Assembly (NCBI RefSeq): GCF_051668705.1
Contig: NZ_CP196351.1
Span: forward strand, 2,046,001-2,110,000
Direction of reading: 5' to 3'
Length of the DNA stretch: 64,000 nucleotides
From: Alterisphingorhabdus sp051668705
Lineage (GTDB): Bacteria > Pseudomonadota > Alphaproteobacteria > Sphingomonadales > Sphingomonadaceae
The notes beneath the pieces were generated by a model. That model did no database searches, was not told the origin of the DNA, and saw only the letters and a list, made by a program, of their open reading frames with translations. This document shows, one piece after another, positions 17,526 through 26,705 of the stretch. Position 1 is the stretch's first letter. Each line of letters opens with the position of its first letter. A program made the translations under genes and the position numbers.

Positions 17526-17967
17526 TAAAAAGACGGTCCACATTGCAACTGATGGCGCTTGCAAAGGCAATCCTGGCCCCGGGGGATGGGGTGCGGTCAT
17601 TCGCTATGGCGATAAAGAAAAAGACCTGTCCGGCGGCGAGCCAGACACCACGAATAACCGGATGGAATTAAAAGCCGCCATTGAAGCACTCAATGCCTTA
17701 AAACGGCCTTGCCATGTCACTCTGACAACAGACAGCGTTTATGTTCGTGATGGCATTACAAAATGGATCCATGGCTGGCAGCGTAATGGATGGCGCACTG
17801 CGGCCAAAAAGCCGGTAAAAAATGCTGATCTATGGCAGGAATTGCTGGCCGCGACACAGCGGCATGATGTCACATGGCATTGGGTGAAAGGTCATGCCGG
17901 TGATGAATATAATGAGCGCGCCGACACTTTGGCCAGCGACGCCGCCTTGGCAGTGGGCAGAGGCTAG
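17518..17967 (+). CDS. rnhA: Ribonuclease HI
   Basis: Removes RNA from RNA-DNA hybrids. About 149 aa from ATG 17518 (MDDKKTVHIATDGACKGNPG). Catalytic acidic residues are present: Asp in ATDGACKGNPGPGGWG, Glu in NNRMELKAAIEAL, Asp in TDSVYVRDGITKW, and Asp in AGDEYNERAD, with the basic handle region WQRNGWRTAAKKPVKN. The start lies inside the end of thrB (overlap ATGGATGA), so it is translationally coupled; a longer in-frame reading back to 17473 is inside thrB and unlikely. Confidence 0.96.
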   Translation: MDDKKTVHIATDGACKGNPGPGGWGAVIRYGDKEKDLSGGEPDTTNNRMELKAAIEALNALKRPCHVTLTTDSVYVRDGITKWIHGWQRNGWRTAAKKPVKNADLWQELLAATQRHDVTWHWVKGHAGDEYNERADTLASDAALAVGRG

Positions 17968-18083
17968 CAGCTCCTGCACCCCAAAAGCCATTTGTTAAAG
18001 CGGATGAGCCGGCAGGACCAAGGCAAAAGAACTGGCCCGCCGCTCACGCCTTTTACGCTACAGTCATGGTAGCGTCAGCTTGA

Positions 18084-18260
18084 TTAGCTATTATCTTCTA
18101 CAGGTGCGCCAGGGCCGTTTTTCTTAATAGAATCAATGGCGTTCTGTGCGCTAGACTTGCTGGAATAGCCTTGGGTAGAGAACATAACTTCGCTGTTATA
18201 TTTGAAACGCACACGAAATTCGCCGCTTTTGTCTTTATAAATCTCAAAGTGATGAGCCAT
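18084..18260 (-). CDS. YegP-family (DUF1508) small protein
   Basis: A 58-aa protein. It begins MAHHFEIYKDKSGEFRVRFK, continues with NSEVMFSTQGYSSKSSAQNAI and ends IDSIKKNGPGAPVEDNS. The FEIYKD-G-FRFRLK start and the GYSSKSSAxNAIxSVKKN block are the signature of DUF1508, a small beta-rich domain seen singly or in tandem (YegP of Escherichia coli). Role unknown; the family is often stress- or phage-associated by context only. It stands alone between rnhA and the FAD oxidoreductase. Confidence 0.85.
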   Translation of the reverse strand: MAHHFEIYKDKSGEFRVRFKYNSEVMFSTQGYSSKSSAQNAIDSIKKNGPGAPVEDNS

Positions 18261-18366
18261 TTGGCTGCTCCTATAGGTTGAAACTGCGCTTATGCTACCA
18301 ATTCAAACACGGCTTGACCAGTGGCATGAAAACTGATTTTACACTGAATCGATGTTTCGATACATT

Positions 18367-19488
18367 TTATTCCCGATTTAGAAATCGCGAGGCTCTGTAG
18401 GGCGCATCATCAAAATCTGAAAAGCCATATGGCAAAGCATTGCCAGTGATGTGATGGGCCGCCAATTGCGCTGCAGCCGGTGCCGTCTGGATGCCATAGC
18501 CGCCCTGCCCTGCAAACCAGTAAAAGCCTGTTTGCGCGGCATCAAAACCATATACGGGTACACGGTCTGGCGCGAAGCTGCGCAGCCCCGCCCAGCGATG
18601 TTCAACCGCGTCTATTGACCAGTCCACAACCTCTTGCAGACGCTCAATTGCCAGCGCGACATCCCATTCCTCTGGCGCGGCATCACATGGTTCACTCGGC
18701 GTTTCATCATGCGGGCTAAGCCATAAACGTCCAGATTCCGGCTTGAAATAGAAATTGCCCAACGCATCAATGATGAGCGGCATATCATCAGCAACCGGCG
18801 GTGTAACACGCAGTTGCACAACCGTACGGCGCAGCGGCGTAATGCCCAAAGGTTCTATACCGCAACATCTAGCAACCCTGTCAGCCCAGGCACCGGATGC
18901 ATTGACGATCAAAGGTGCAGAAAAACGCTCTCCGCCGCATCGCACTTGCCACTGGCCGTTATGGCGCACAGCGCTTTCCAGACCGCAGCCAAGCCTTAGC
19001 ACCGCACCCCGTTTTTTTGCGCCGGTCAAATAGGCATTATGTAGGGCAGCAACATCTATATCGCTGCATTCAGGTTCATAATTGGCGATGCTATATTTCG
19101 GTTTAACGCCCGGCAGATATTGCATCATTGATTCGCGAGAAAGTGTCTGCATATCGACATTGCGGGCCGCAAAAAATACCTGCTCATCCTGCATGGCCTT
19201 ACGTTGCGCATCACTGCCAATCGTCAAGGCGCCGCGTGGACGCAAAAACCCGTGAGCAGAAAATTCAGCAGGCGGGTTTTTGAGCATCGGGCCGGACAGG
19301 CTGGTCAATGGCTGGATCAGTGAACCGCCATAGCTTTCATTCCAAAAAGCGGCAGAGCGGCCCGTTGCGTGATAGCCCGCAACCGATTCCTGCTCAAAAA
19401 TGCACACAGACATCGTTTCAGCCAAGTGATAGGCTAGACTGGCACCAGCCATTCCGCCGCCAATAATGATCGCGTCAAAACCAGTCAT
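18367..19488 (-). CDS. FAD-dependent oxidoreductase (D-amino-acid oxidase/DAO family)
   Basis: A 373-aa flavoprotein with the N-terminal dinucleotide site AIIIGGGMAGASLAYHLAE and the DAO fold. ATGRSAAFWNESYGG is the second FAD contact and YWFAGQGGYGIQTAPAAAQ the C-terminal one. Members oxidise glycine, D-amino acids, D-hydroxyglutarate or related substrates with oxygen or a quinone; the specific substrate cannot be read from the sequence. Eleven bases separate it from the alpha/beta hydrolase upstream on the same strand, so the two are probably co-transcribed. Confidence 0.87.
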   Translation of the reverse strand: MTGFDAIIIGGGMAGASLAYHLAETMSVCIFEQESVAGYHATGRSAAFWNESYGGSLIQPLTSLSGPMLKNPPAEFSAHGFLRPRGALTIGSDAQRKAMQDEQVFFAARNVDMQTLSRESMMQYLPGVKPKYSIANYEPECSDIDVAALHNAYLTGAKKRGAVLRLGCGLESAVRHNGQWQVRCGGERFSAPLIVNASGAWADRVARCCGIEPLGITPLRRTVVQLRVTPPVADDMPLIIDALGNFYFKPESGRLWLSPHDETPSEPCDAAPEEWDVALAIERLQEVVDWSIDAVEHRWAGLRSFAPDRVPVYGFDAAQTGFYWFAGQGGYGIQTAPAAAQLAAHHITGNALPYGFSDFDDAPYRASRFLNRE

Positions 19489-19499
19489 TGCAATATTAT

Positions 19500-20483
19500 T
19501 TACGCCGATAGTGAATCGCGGCTGCGCGCCGTCGCCAATGATTGTTCTAGGAAGAGATCAATCTCCGCCAAAGCCAGATCGCGCACAGCGTCCACTTCGC
19601 GCAACAATTCATGCGCGCATTCTTCGCCATAGGTTACCAATTTGGCATTTGGCAGGCGCGCAGATGCCTCGACAATCGCATCATGGCTAACCAGCTTATC
19701 CTCACTGGCCGCAAGAATCAGTATAGGCGTAGTAACTTTCTCCCACTGGCCCGGCGCATGAATATGACGAACCGATGCATAAGCGCGTTCCACCCATTGC
19801 CAACTAGCAGGCCCCAGCACCAGTTCGGGCCGCTTTGCCCACCATGCCGCTTCATCATCATAACGGGCCTGATGATGGGTCAAAAGTGACTGCCGCTCGC
19901 GTATCGGCGTGCCCGGCTTTTCACTAACCTTCCATGCAGGTCTGGCAGGATTACCAATTTTGCACATAATACGTGCGAACAAATGGCTGACAGCCAGTGG
20001 CAATGGCGGGCCGGACATGCCCAGCATAGGCGCGCTCAAAATACAGGCATCAGGTGTGATCGCTCCGTCGACAAGTGCGCGCGCGACCAAATGCCCCCCC
20101 ATTGAGTGCGCCATAATGACATGCGGCCCTGGTGTTTCTTTGATCCATTTGCTCCAGAAGAAACCAATATCGCCAATCCAGGTCGAAAAATCATCAATAT
20201 GCCCAACATATTGACTGTCAGCCATGCGACCAGAGGCACCCTGTCCGCGCCAATCACATGCCGTGATATTCCATCCATGCCCATGCAGATGGTTCAGCGT
20301 TTCTAGATATTTTTCATAAATATCCCCGCGCCCAGGCATGAACAACATAGAGCCGCGCGAATCTTTGGACTCATTCGGCCAATCCATGCGGCGAATCTTC
20401 CATCCATCCTGAGCTTGCCAATATTGCTCTTGCGCGCCCTTGGGCAATGACCGGCGATCAAAACCAGCTACATTATCGGTCAT
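19500..20483 (-). CDS. Alpha/beta hydrolase (lysophospholipase/monoacylglycerol lipase-like)
   Basis: A 327-aa serine hydrolase resembling PldB/monoacylglycerol lipase. The nucleophile elbow reads VIMAHSMGGHLVARAL, the oxyanion region is LFMPGRGDIYEKYLETLNHL, DWRGQGASGR is the family's typical turn, and ASEDKLVSHDAI plus the final His in GEECAHELLREVD complete a plausible triad. I start at ATG 20483 (MTDNVAGFD); the 54 codons upstream lack conserved sequence and overlap the cpaA promoter region. It precedes the FAD oxidoreductase and is divergent from cpaA. Confidence 0.87.
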   Translation of the reverse strand: MTDNVAGFDRRSLPKGAQEQYWQAQDGWKIRRMDWPNESKDSRGSMLFMPGRGDIYEKYLETLNHLHGHGWNITACDWRGQGASGRMADSQYVGHIDDFSTWIGDIGFFWSKWIKETPGPHVIMAHSMGGHLVARALVDGAITPDACILSAPMLGMSGPPLPLAVSHLFARIMCKIGNPARPAWKVSEKPGTPIRERQSLLTHHQARYDDEAAWWAKRPELVLGPASWQWVERAYASVRHIHAPGQWEKVTTPILILAASEDKLVSHDAIVEASARLPNAKLVTYGEECAHELLREVDAVRDLALAEIDLFLEQSLATARSRDSLSA

Positions 20484-20599
20484 ATTCGGCCCCTTCAAAG
20501 TTACGCGCCAGCAAAATACCATTTCAAAACAAATGCAACGCAAAACAAAAATTTGCATGGTTACTATTTGGTAAGTCATGGAGATTAAGACCGTCTTCC

Positions 20600-21073
20600 A
20601 TGACAGAGTTGCAAATCTCATACGGACTGCTGGCGGCCTTGGCAATTGCCCTGATTCACGCCTGCTATACCGACGCTAAACGACGCGAGATCGAAGATTG
20701 GCTCAACGCCGGAATCGCATTGGCCGCGCCCATTTTCTGGTGGTCGAGCGGCTATAATCTTTGGCCGGACATTGGCTGGCAGTTGGCCGTCGCTGGCGGT
20801 GTTTTTGTTATATTTACGGCAATGTTCGCCATTGGCGCAATGGGCGGCGGTGATGTCAAACTGTTGAGCGCATTGGCGCTTTGGTTTCCATTCCCTGAAA
20901 TTCTGAAACTTGTGGTGGTCATGTCACTGGCAGGCGGCGCTCTTACACTGGTTATGGCGACCATACACAAAATCCGCAAATCTTCTGCAAAACTGGAGAT
21001 TCCATATGGTCTGGCAATCGCTTTTGCCGGTTTTTGGATAATTGGCGAACGATATTTTAACCAATTTACATGA
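20600..21073 (+). CDS. cpaA: Prepilin peptidase CpaA (A24 family)
   Basis: Inner-membrane aspartic protease (157 aa) that processes Flp-type prepilins and TadE/F pseudopilins. The two catalytic aspartates are in CYTDAKRREIEDWLN (near residue 25) and GAMGGGDVKLLSALALW, and several hydrophobic helices alternate with short loops. Single-domain length fits CpaA/TadV rather than the larger PilD. First gene of cpaA-B-C-D-E-tadB-tadC; translation from ATG 20600 removes a 51-codon upstream extension that overlaps the divergent hydrolase gene. Confidence 0.92.
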   Translation: MTELQISYGLLAALAIALIHACYTDAKRREIEDWLNAGIALAAPIFWWSSGYNLWPDIGWQLAVAGGVFVIFTAMFAIGAMGGGDVKLLSALALWFPFPEILKLVVVMSLAGGALTLVMATIHKIRKSSAKLEIPYGLAIAFAGFWIIGERYFNQFT

Positions 21074-21122
21074 TTAAGGCACACACACACATTTAACGGG
21101 GCTGCATGGAGGCAGTTACATT

Positions 21123-22142
21123 ATGGACAAGAAGAAAATTATTTTGCTCGTTGGTGCGCTGGTTATAGCGTTAGGAACGGCATTTCTTGCACGTAGTCTT
21201 TTTGTAGGTGCATCGGCTCCTCAGGCTGTTGCAAATGTAGCAGAGGTCGACGTTGAAGAGGGGGACCGTGTTCTCGTCGCAAACCGGGCATTGCCGGTTG
21301 GGACGATCATCACCCCTGATGCTTTCAGCTTTCAGCCATGGCCGAAAGAATTGATCCAACAGGCATATTTCCTTGAGGAAACGACCAATGGTGAAGCTCT
21401 TTTAGGTACAGTTGTTCGCAACCCTATTACTGCTGGCCAGCCTGTCACCCAGGGTTCTCTGGTGAAACCGGGTGATCGCGGCTTCCTCGCTGCTGCACTT
21501 GGCGCAGGAATGCGGGCCGTTACTGTTCCTGTGTCAGAGCGTACAGGCGTTGCCGGCTTTGTTTTTCCGGGAGACCGCATCGACCTGGTACTTACCCAAT
21601 CTGTTAAGGGTGAAGATGGTCCAGACCTGAAAGCGTCTGAAACAATCATCCGCAACCTTCGCGTGCTTGCAACTGGTCAACGGACAAACTCGCAAGACTC
21701 TGAAGGCAATCAGGTGGTGAGCAAGTTCAACACGGTTACAGTTGAAGTAACGCCCAAGATCGGCGAGAAAATCGCTGTGGCGCAGACAATCGGCGTTTTG
21801 AGCCTGTCACTGCGCTCCATTGCAGACAATGAAGCCGAGCTGGAACGCGCTATTGCAGCGGGTGAGCTTGACCTGCCCGATGGTGCCGATCCTGAAGAAG
21901 AAGAGAAGTTTCTTCGCAAAGTGGCGGTGCGCCCTGTTGACACCGATGCAACATTCGTAACCGGCGGCGACGTATCACGCTTTCAGCGCCGTAACCTACC
22001 TTCCGCAAAACCAACTCGCGGAGGCGGCTCAACAGCACCTAGCTCCAGCATTCCAGCTGCGGGTCCACCACCAAAACCAAAACCCACGGTCCGTGTATCA
22101 CGGGGCAAAGCTGTGACCACTGTAACCGTTGGAGGTAACTAA
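21123..22142 (+). CDS. cpaB: Tad pilus assembly protein CpaB (RcpC-like)
   Basis: Periplasmic protein of 339 aa anchored by an N-terminal helix (IILLVGALVIALGTAFLA). An SAF domain follows (VLVANRALPVGTIITPDAFSF) and then the RcpC/CpaB core (GMRAVTVPVSERTGVAGFVF, PGDRIDLVLTQ). The C-terminus is proline- and lysine-rich. It is thought to stabilise or gate the CpaC secretin. The downstream gene follows after one base, so the two are tightly coupled. Confidence 0.93.
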   Translation: MDKKKIILLVGALVIALGTAFLARSLFVGASAPQAVANVAEVDVEEGDRVLVANRALPVGTIITPDAFSFQPWPKELIQQAYFLEETTNGEALLGTVVRNPITAGQPVTQGSLVKPGDRGFLAAALGAGMRAVTVPVSERTGVAGFVFPGDRIDLVLTQSVKGEDGPDLKASETIIRNLRVLATGQRTNSQDSEGNQVVSKFNTVTVEVTPKIGEKIAVAQTIGVLSLSLRSIADNEAELERAIAAGELDLPDGADPEEEEKFLRKVAVRPVDTDATFVTGGDVSRFQRRNLPSAKPTRGGGSTAPSSSIPAAGPPPKPKPTVRVSRGKAVTTVTVGGN

Positions 22143-22143
22143 C

Positions 22144-23718
22144 ATGTCTTTCACCAAACGCTTCACCAAAGCTACGGCGGGTAGCTATCTCGCGGCCTCG
22201 GTCGCATTGATGGGGGCTTCTGCAGGCGCACTATACGCACCGGCACAGGCGCAAACCACCACCAAAGCCAATAGCGAAATCGTTCTTTCCATTGGCCGCG
22301 GACAATTGATCAGCCTTCCCGGCAGCATTACCGATCTGTTCATTGCCAATGACCAGATTGCCGATGTTCAGGTCAAAAACTCACGTCAGCTTTATGTCTT
22401 TGGCAAATCTGGCGGGGAAACCACCTTATACGCCAGCAACGCAGCAGGCCGTGTCGTTTACTCAGCGACTATCCGCGTTGGCTCCAACATCGATTCTATC
22501 GATCAAATGCTGACATTAGCCATGCCGAAAGCGAAAATCAGCGTTGCCACTGTCAATGGCTTGGTTTTGTTGACCGGCACCGTCAGTTCGCCAACCGATA
22601 TTGCTGAGGCTGAGCGTCTGGTTCAAGCATTTGTCGGCGATGAGACACAGGTTATCAGTCGTTTGAAAACAGCGACCCCTCTGCAAGTCAATTTGCAGGT
22701 CCGTATCGCCGAAGTCAGCCGCTCGCTAATGAAAAATATCGGCGCAAACTTGCAATCAGCAGATGCAACAGGCGGCTTCCAGTTCGGCGTAACAACCGGC
22801 CGCGGTCCAGCATCACAATTCTCTCCTGGTGGAGCAGTAGGCGTTGGCGTTACGTCTGGAGCTGACGGTACAACTGTTGTCAACGGCATTGGCGGTGGCA
22901 CCACTTTGGCAGGTCTTGGTCGTTTATTTGGTGTGGACATTGCAAGTGCATTTGACCTTGCCGAAACAACGGGTCTGGTTACCACATTGTCTCAACCCAA
23001 TTTGACGGCATTGTCCGGTGAAACAGCAGAGTTTTTGGCTGGTGGTGAATTCCCAATACCGATTTCACAAGGATTGGGCACAACCACTGTCGAGTTTCGC
23101 AACTTTGGTGTCAGCCTGGCCTATACGCCGACTGTTTTGGACAGTGGCCGTATTTCACTGCGCGTTCGTCCAGAAGTTTCCGAACTTTCCGCATCGGGGT
23201 CAGTGTCTCTCAACGGATTTACTATTCCCGGCCTGACAATCCGCCGGGCAGAAACAACCGTTGAACTGGGTTCGGGTCAAAGCTTCATGATCGCTGGTTT
23301 GCTCAGCAACAATGTGCAAAACTCGGTCAGTAAAGCTCCTGGTTTGGGCGATGTTCCGATTTTGGGCAATTTGTTCAAATCGAACTCATTCCAGCGCGGT
23401 GAAACCGAGTTGGTCATCATCGTCACGCCATATCTGGTCAAGCCAGTCAACGGCAATGACATCAAACTGCCAACCGATGCTTTCCAGAATGCCAGTGATA
23501 TTCAACGCTTGCTGCTCAATCAGGAAACTGACGGAATTAGCGGCGGGGATCGTCCGAAACCTTCTGTTGAAGGGCAAGGCGGAAACTCCAGCGCACCAGA
23601 ATTGGGAAGCCTGACACAGCCACCTGCTGCACCGGCCCCCGAGAAGAAAAAAACCGAAAAGAAACTGGCACGTAAGGAAAGCAATTCCTCTGCAGGCCCT
23701 GGCTTCACTTTCGAATAA
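22144..23718 (+). CDS. cpaC: Tad pilus secretin CpaC (RcpA)
   Basis: Outer-membrane secretin that lets the Flp pilus through, 524 aa from ATG 22144 with a strong GGAGGT ribosome site. It has a signal peptide ending APAQAQ, the pilus-secretin N-domain (GRGQLISLPGSITDLFIAND), a BON-like segment (VNGLVLLTGTVSSPTDIAEA), and the secretin core with the diagnostic PGLGDVPILGNLFKS...ETELVIIVTPYLVKPV. The C-terminal 90 residues are polar with KKK/KKTEKK repeats. Residues 215-265 are unusually Gly/Thr-rich. Confidence 0.95.
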   Translation: MSFTKRFTKATAGSYLAASVALMGASAGALYAPAQAQTTTKANSEIVLSIGRGQLISLPGSITDLFIANDQIADVQVKNSRQLYVFGKSGGETTLYASNAAGRVVYSATIRVGSNIDSIDQMLTLAMPKAKISVATVNGLVLLTGTVSSPTDIAEAERLVQAFVGDETQVISRLKTATPLQVNLQVRIAEVSRSLMKNIGANLQSADATGGFQFGVTTGRGPASQFSPGGAVGVGVTSGADGTTVVNGIGGGTTLAGLGRLFGVDIASAFDLAETTGLVTTLSQPNLTALSGETAEFLAGGEFPIPISQGLGTTTVEFRNFGVSLAYTPTVLDSGRISLRVRPEVSELSASGSVSLNGFTIPGLTIRRAETTVELGSGQSFMIAGLLSNNVQNSVSKAPGLGDVPILGNLFKSNSFQRGETELVIIVTPYLVKPVNGNDIKLPTDAFQNASDIQRLLLNQETDGISGGDRPKPSVEGQGGNSSAPELGSLTQPPAAPAPEKKKTEKKLARKESNSSAGPGFTFE

Positions 23719-23730
23719 AGGATCACGACA

Positions 23731-24393
23731 ATGAAAATGAAAACGAACAAAACCATTTCATCGGTCCTGATTGCCGGATTGGCCCTGTCTGCAGCAGCCT
23801 GCACCAGCAATACAGCAAGCAACCGCACTTTGAACTCGGTCCACCAGCCCGTTGTGAGCCGGACCAATGTGGTTCTGGATCTGCAAACACGTGGCGGCAC
23901 ATTGCCGGTCGTTGAGCAGCAACGTCTTGCTGAATGGTTTGATGCTATGGACCTCAGCTATGGGGACCGTGTATCAATCGAAGACCCAAGCACCAATCGC
24001 GGCGTCCGTGCATTGGTTGAGGCCGCGGCATCGCGCCATGGCATCTTGGTTTCTGAAACCGCGCCTATCACTGTAGGCAATATCGCTTCGGGCAATGTCC
24101 GTGTCGTGGTTAGCCGTTCGTCAGCGCGCGTGCCGGGCTGTCCTGACTGGTCTTCGGTAAGCGAAACCAATTTCAACAATGCGACAAGCAGCAATTTCGG
24201 CTGCGCTTTCAATTCCAATGTCGCGGCAATGGTTGCCGATCCAGAGGATCTGGTACGTGGTAATGGCAGTGGAACATCTGATGCCGACACTGCAAGCAAA
24301 GCCATCAGAACACAAAGAGAGGCCGCACCAACTGGCGCTAATGGCCTTCGCGGTACAACCACTACCGGCGGTGCCGGCGGCGGCGGCGACTAA
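23731..24393 (+). CDS. cpaD: Tad pilus lipoprotein CpaD
   Basis: A 220-aa outer-membrane lipoprotein, lipobox SAAAC near residue 24, that acts as pilotin-like partner of the CpaC secretin. The conserved CpaD features are the LPVVEQQRLAEWFDAMDLSYGDRV region and the cysteine pair segment VPGCPDWS...NFGCAFNSNVAAMVADPEDLVRG. The tail is Thr/Gly-rich. Twelve bases after cpaC, 15 before cpaE. Confidence 0.92.
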   Translation: MKMKTNKTISSVLIAGLALSAAACTSNTASNRTLNSVHQPVVSRTNVVLDLQTRGGTLPVVEQQRLAEWFDAMDLSYGDRVSIEDPSTNRGVRALVEAAASRHGILVSETAPITVGNIASGNVRVVVSRSSARVPGCPDWSSVSETNFNNATSSNFGCAFNSNVAAMVADPEDLVRGNGSGTSDADTASKAIRTQREAAPTGANGLRGTTTTGGAGGGGD

Positions 24394-24408
24394 TAGGAGG
24401 ATAAACAG

Positions 24409-25689
24409 ATGAACGCACCTTTTAATCCAGCGGGAGCTGGCACACGCGACGCCTTTTCCGCCTATATATGTGATGATGCGACGCTCGACATCGTTCGCAC
24501 AGTAGCAACAGAAATGGGCTGGGCTGCCGAGAAATGTAATCAGGGCGGCCTGCGCAATGCAGTCCAGTCACTGTCCATTGCTGCCAGCCCCAACATATTG
24601 CTGGTCGATATGTCGGAGTCCGGCGATCCGCTCAACGACATTAATGGCCTTGCAGAAGTCTGCGAACCAGGCACTGTTGTGATTGCTATGGGTCAGGTCA
24701 ACGATGTTCGCCTATATCGCGATCTCGTGGCCAGCGGCCTGCATGATTATTTGCTGAAACCAATTTCGGCCGATCAATTGCGCGATTCCTTTGCTCAGGC
24801 ACAGGCTATTTTCCTTGCGCCAAAATCAAACGAGCCTGTTGTCGAACGCCCGCATATTACAACTGCAGTTATCGGCACACGTGGCGGTGTTGGCGCCAGT
24901 ACAGTCGCAACATCACTCGCTTGGTATATGAGCCAGAATGCAGACCGCACAACTGCCCTGCTTGATCTCGACGTTCACTTTGGAACCGGCGCTTTGGTGA
25001 TGGATCTGGAGCCGGGTCGTGGTCTCACCGATGCTATCGACAATCCAAGCCGGATTGATGGCCTGTTCATCGAACGGGCAATGATCAAAGCCAATGAGAA
25101 ATTGTCGATATTGTCAGCGGAAGCACCGATTAGCTCTCCACTGATGACCGATGGTGCGGCTTTCTTCCAATTGCAGGAAGAGTTTCGCGCATCTTTTGAA
25201 GCGACGATGATCGATTTGCCGCGCAATATGCTGGTCAATTTCCCGCACCTCATTGGTGATGTAAATGTGACCGTGCTGGTGACCGAATTGACACTGGCAT
25301 CAGCACGCGATGCAATACGGATATTGTCTTGGCTGAAATCAAACGCGCCGCATTCCAAAGTCATCCTGGTGGCCAATAAGGTTCAACCGGGCGCTTTGGA
25401 AATAACAAAATCTGATTTTGAATCATCTATTGAACGCAAGATCGATTTTATCGTTCCGGCAGATTATAAAGCCGCCGCTGCTGCTGCAAAACTGGGCCAA
25501 GCCTTGGTTGTTGCAGGTAAGAACAGCAAGGTATCAGGCATTATTAGCTCATTGGGCGAACGTATTTTGGGCGCAGCCGAAGATGACGGCGGTGAAGAAG
25601 AAGGCGGCGGCGCGAAAAAGTCGTTGCTGGGCAAATTTGGCGGATTCTCGTCACTATTGCCATCAAAGCCGAAAAAAGACCAAAAATAA
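24409..25689 (+). CDS. cpaE: Tad pilus localisation ATPase CpaE (receiver-like/MinD-like)
   Basis: A 426-aa cytoplasmic protein. The N-terminal 120 residues resemble a degenerate response-regulator receiver (LLVDMSESGDPLNDINGL, GLHDYLLKPISADQL). The rest is a ParA/MinD-type ATPase with a deviant Walker A, GTRGGVGASTVATSLAW, and DLDVHFGTGALVMDLEPG. In Caulobacter CpaE localises the Tad machine to a pole. The C-terminus is acidic then basic. Ends 41 bases before tadB, so there is no room for cpaF between them. Confidence 0.93.
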   Translation: MNAPFNPAGAGTRDAFSAYICDDATLDIVRTVATEMGWAAEKCNQGGLRNAVQSLSIAASPNILLVDMSESGDPLNDINGLAEVCEPGTVVIAMGQVNDVRLYRDLVASGLHDYLLKPISADQLRDSFAQAQAIFLAPKSNEPVVERPHITTAVIGTRGGVGASTVATSLAWYMSQNADRTTALLDLDVHFGTGALVMDLEPGRGLTDAIDNPSRIDGLFIERAMIKANEKLSILSAEAPISSPLMTDGAAFFQLQEEFRASFEATMIDLPRNMLVNFPHLIGDVNVTVLVTELTLASARDAIRILSWLKSNAPHSKVILVANKVQPGALEITKSDFESSIERKIDFIVPADYKAAAAAAKLGQALVVAGKNSKVSGIISSLGERILGAAEDDGGEEEGGGAKKSLLGKFGGFSSLLPSKPKKDQK

Positions 25690-25730
25690 GCTGACTTGCG
25701 CAGTATTTTGACTGTGGCCAGGGGATTATA

Positions 25731-26705
25731 ATGCCAGAATTATTGCAGATAGGATTGCTCTTTGTCGGTGTTGCCGCGATTTTGGTGCTGCTGATATTTG
25801 GCTTCTCCGGACCTTCTATTGAAAAAGAGGGTTCGCGGCGCCTGGGCGATCTAAAATTGCGGCACAGCGATAGCGACAACGCAAAAGTGGAAGCGCAGAT
25901 GCGCAAAGCTGTCGCTGCACGCAAGCCCAAATTTACCAACAATGAAGGTCAGATGACAAAGGTCGAGATTCTGGCCAATCGTCTTGCACAAACTGGCAAG
26001 AGTTGGACGTTATCACAATATCTTTATACCTGCCTTGCCATCGCCGTTATCTTGGCATTGCTGGTCTTTTTCCAACTGGGCAGCCCTATGCTTGCCTTGC
26101 TTATAGGCTTGGCGATTGGTTTTGGCCTACCCCATATGGTGATTGGTTTTTTGATCAATAAACGTGTCTCAAAATTTACTAGCAACTTTCCAGATGCCAT
26201 CGAATTGCTGGTCCGCGGCTTGCGTTCCGGTTTGCCGGTAACAGAAACGCTGGGCGTTGTTGCGAAAGAGATTCCAGGCCCTGTTGGTGAAGAGTTCAAA
26301 GAAGTGACCGAGCGCATCAAAATCGGCCGTACTATGGAAGACGCTCTGGAAGGCAGCGCCAAGAAACTGAACACACCTGAGTTCAACTTTTTCTGCATTA
26401 CTCTGGCTATTCAGCGTGAAACAGGCGGTAACTTAGCCGAGACACTCGCCAACCTGTCCGATGTGCTGCGTAAACGCGCACAGATGAAGCTGAAAATTCG
26501 CGCCATGTCGTCGGAATCAAAGGCATCGGCTTATATTGTTGGCTCATTGCCCTTCATCGTCTTTGCTATGATCTATTACATCAACCCAAGCTATATTGGC
26601 GGTTTCTTCTATGAAGAACGTCTGATGGTGACGGGTCTTGGCGGCCTTGTGTGGCTTGGCCTCGGCGCCTTCATCATGTCCAGAATGGTGAGTTTCGAAA
26701 TATGA
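25731..26705 (+). CDS. tadB: Tad pilus inner-membrane platform protein TadB (GspF-like)
   Basis: A 324-aa type II/IV-secretion GspF-domain protein. It has an N-terminal helix, two central helices (LAIAVILALLVFFQLGSPMLALLIGLAIGF), the GspF core (FPDAIELLVRGLRSGLPVTE, NFFCITLAIQRETGGNLAETL) and a C-terminal helix. It forms the platform with TadC. Its stop overlaps the tadC start by 4 bases (ATGA). Confidence 0.93.
   Translation: MPELLQIGLLFVGVAAILVLLIFGFSGPSIEKEGSRRLGDLKLRHSDSDNAKVEAQMRKAVAARKPKFTNNEGQMTKVEILANRLAQTGKSWTLSQYLYTCLAIAVILALLVFFQLGSPMLALLIGLAIGFGLPHMVIGFLINKRVSKFTSNFPDAIELLVRGLRSGLPVTETLGVVAKEIPGPVGEEFKEVTERIKIGRTMEDALEGSAKKLNTPEFNFFCITLAIQRETGGNLAETLANLSDVLRKRAQMKLKIRAMSSESKASAYIVGSLPFIVFAMIYYINPSYIGGFFYEERLMVTGLGGLVWLGLGAFIMSRMVSFEI

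Noticed and set aside
20447..20599. 51-codon extension of CpaA
   Set aside because: It overlaps the divergent hydrolase gene and adds no membrane helix expected for the family.
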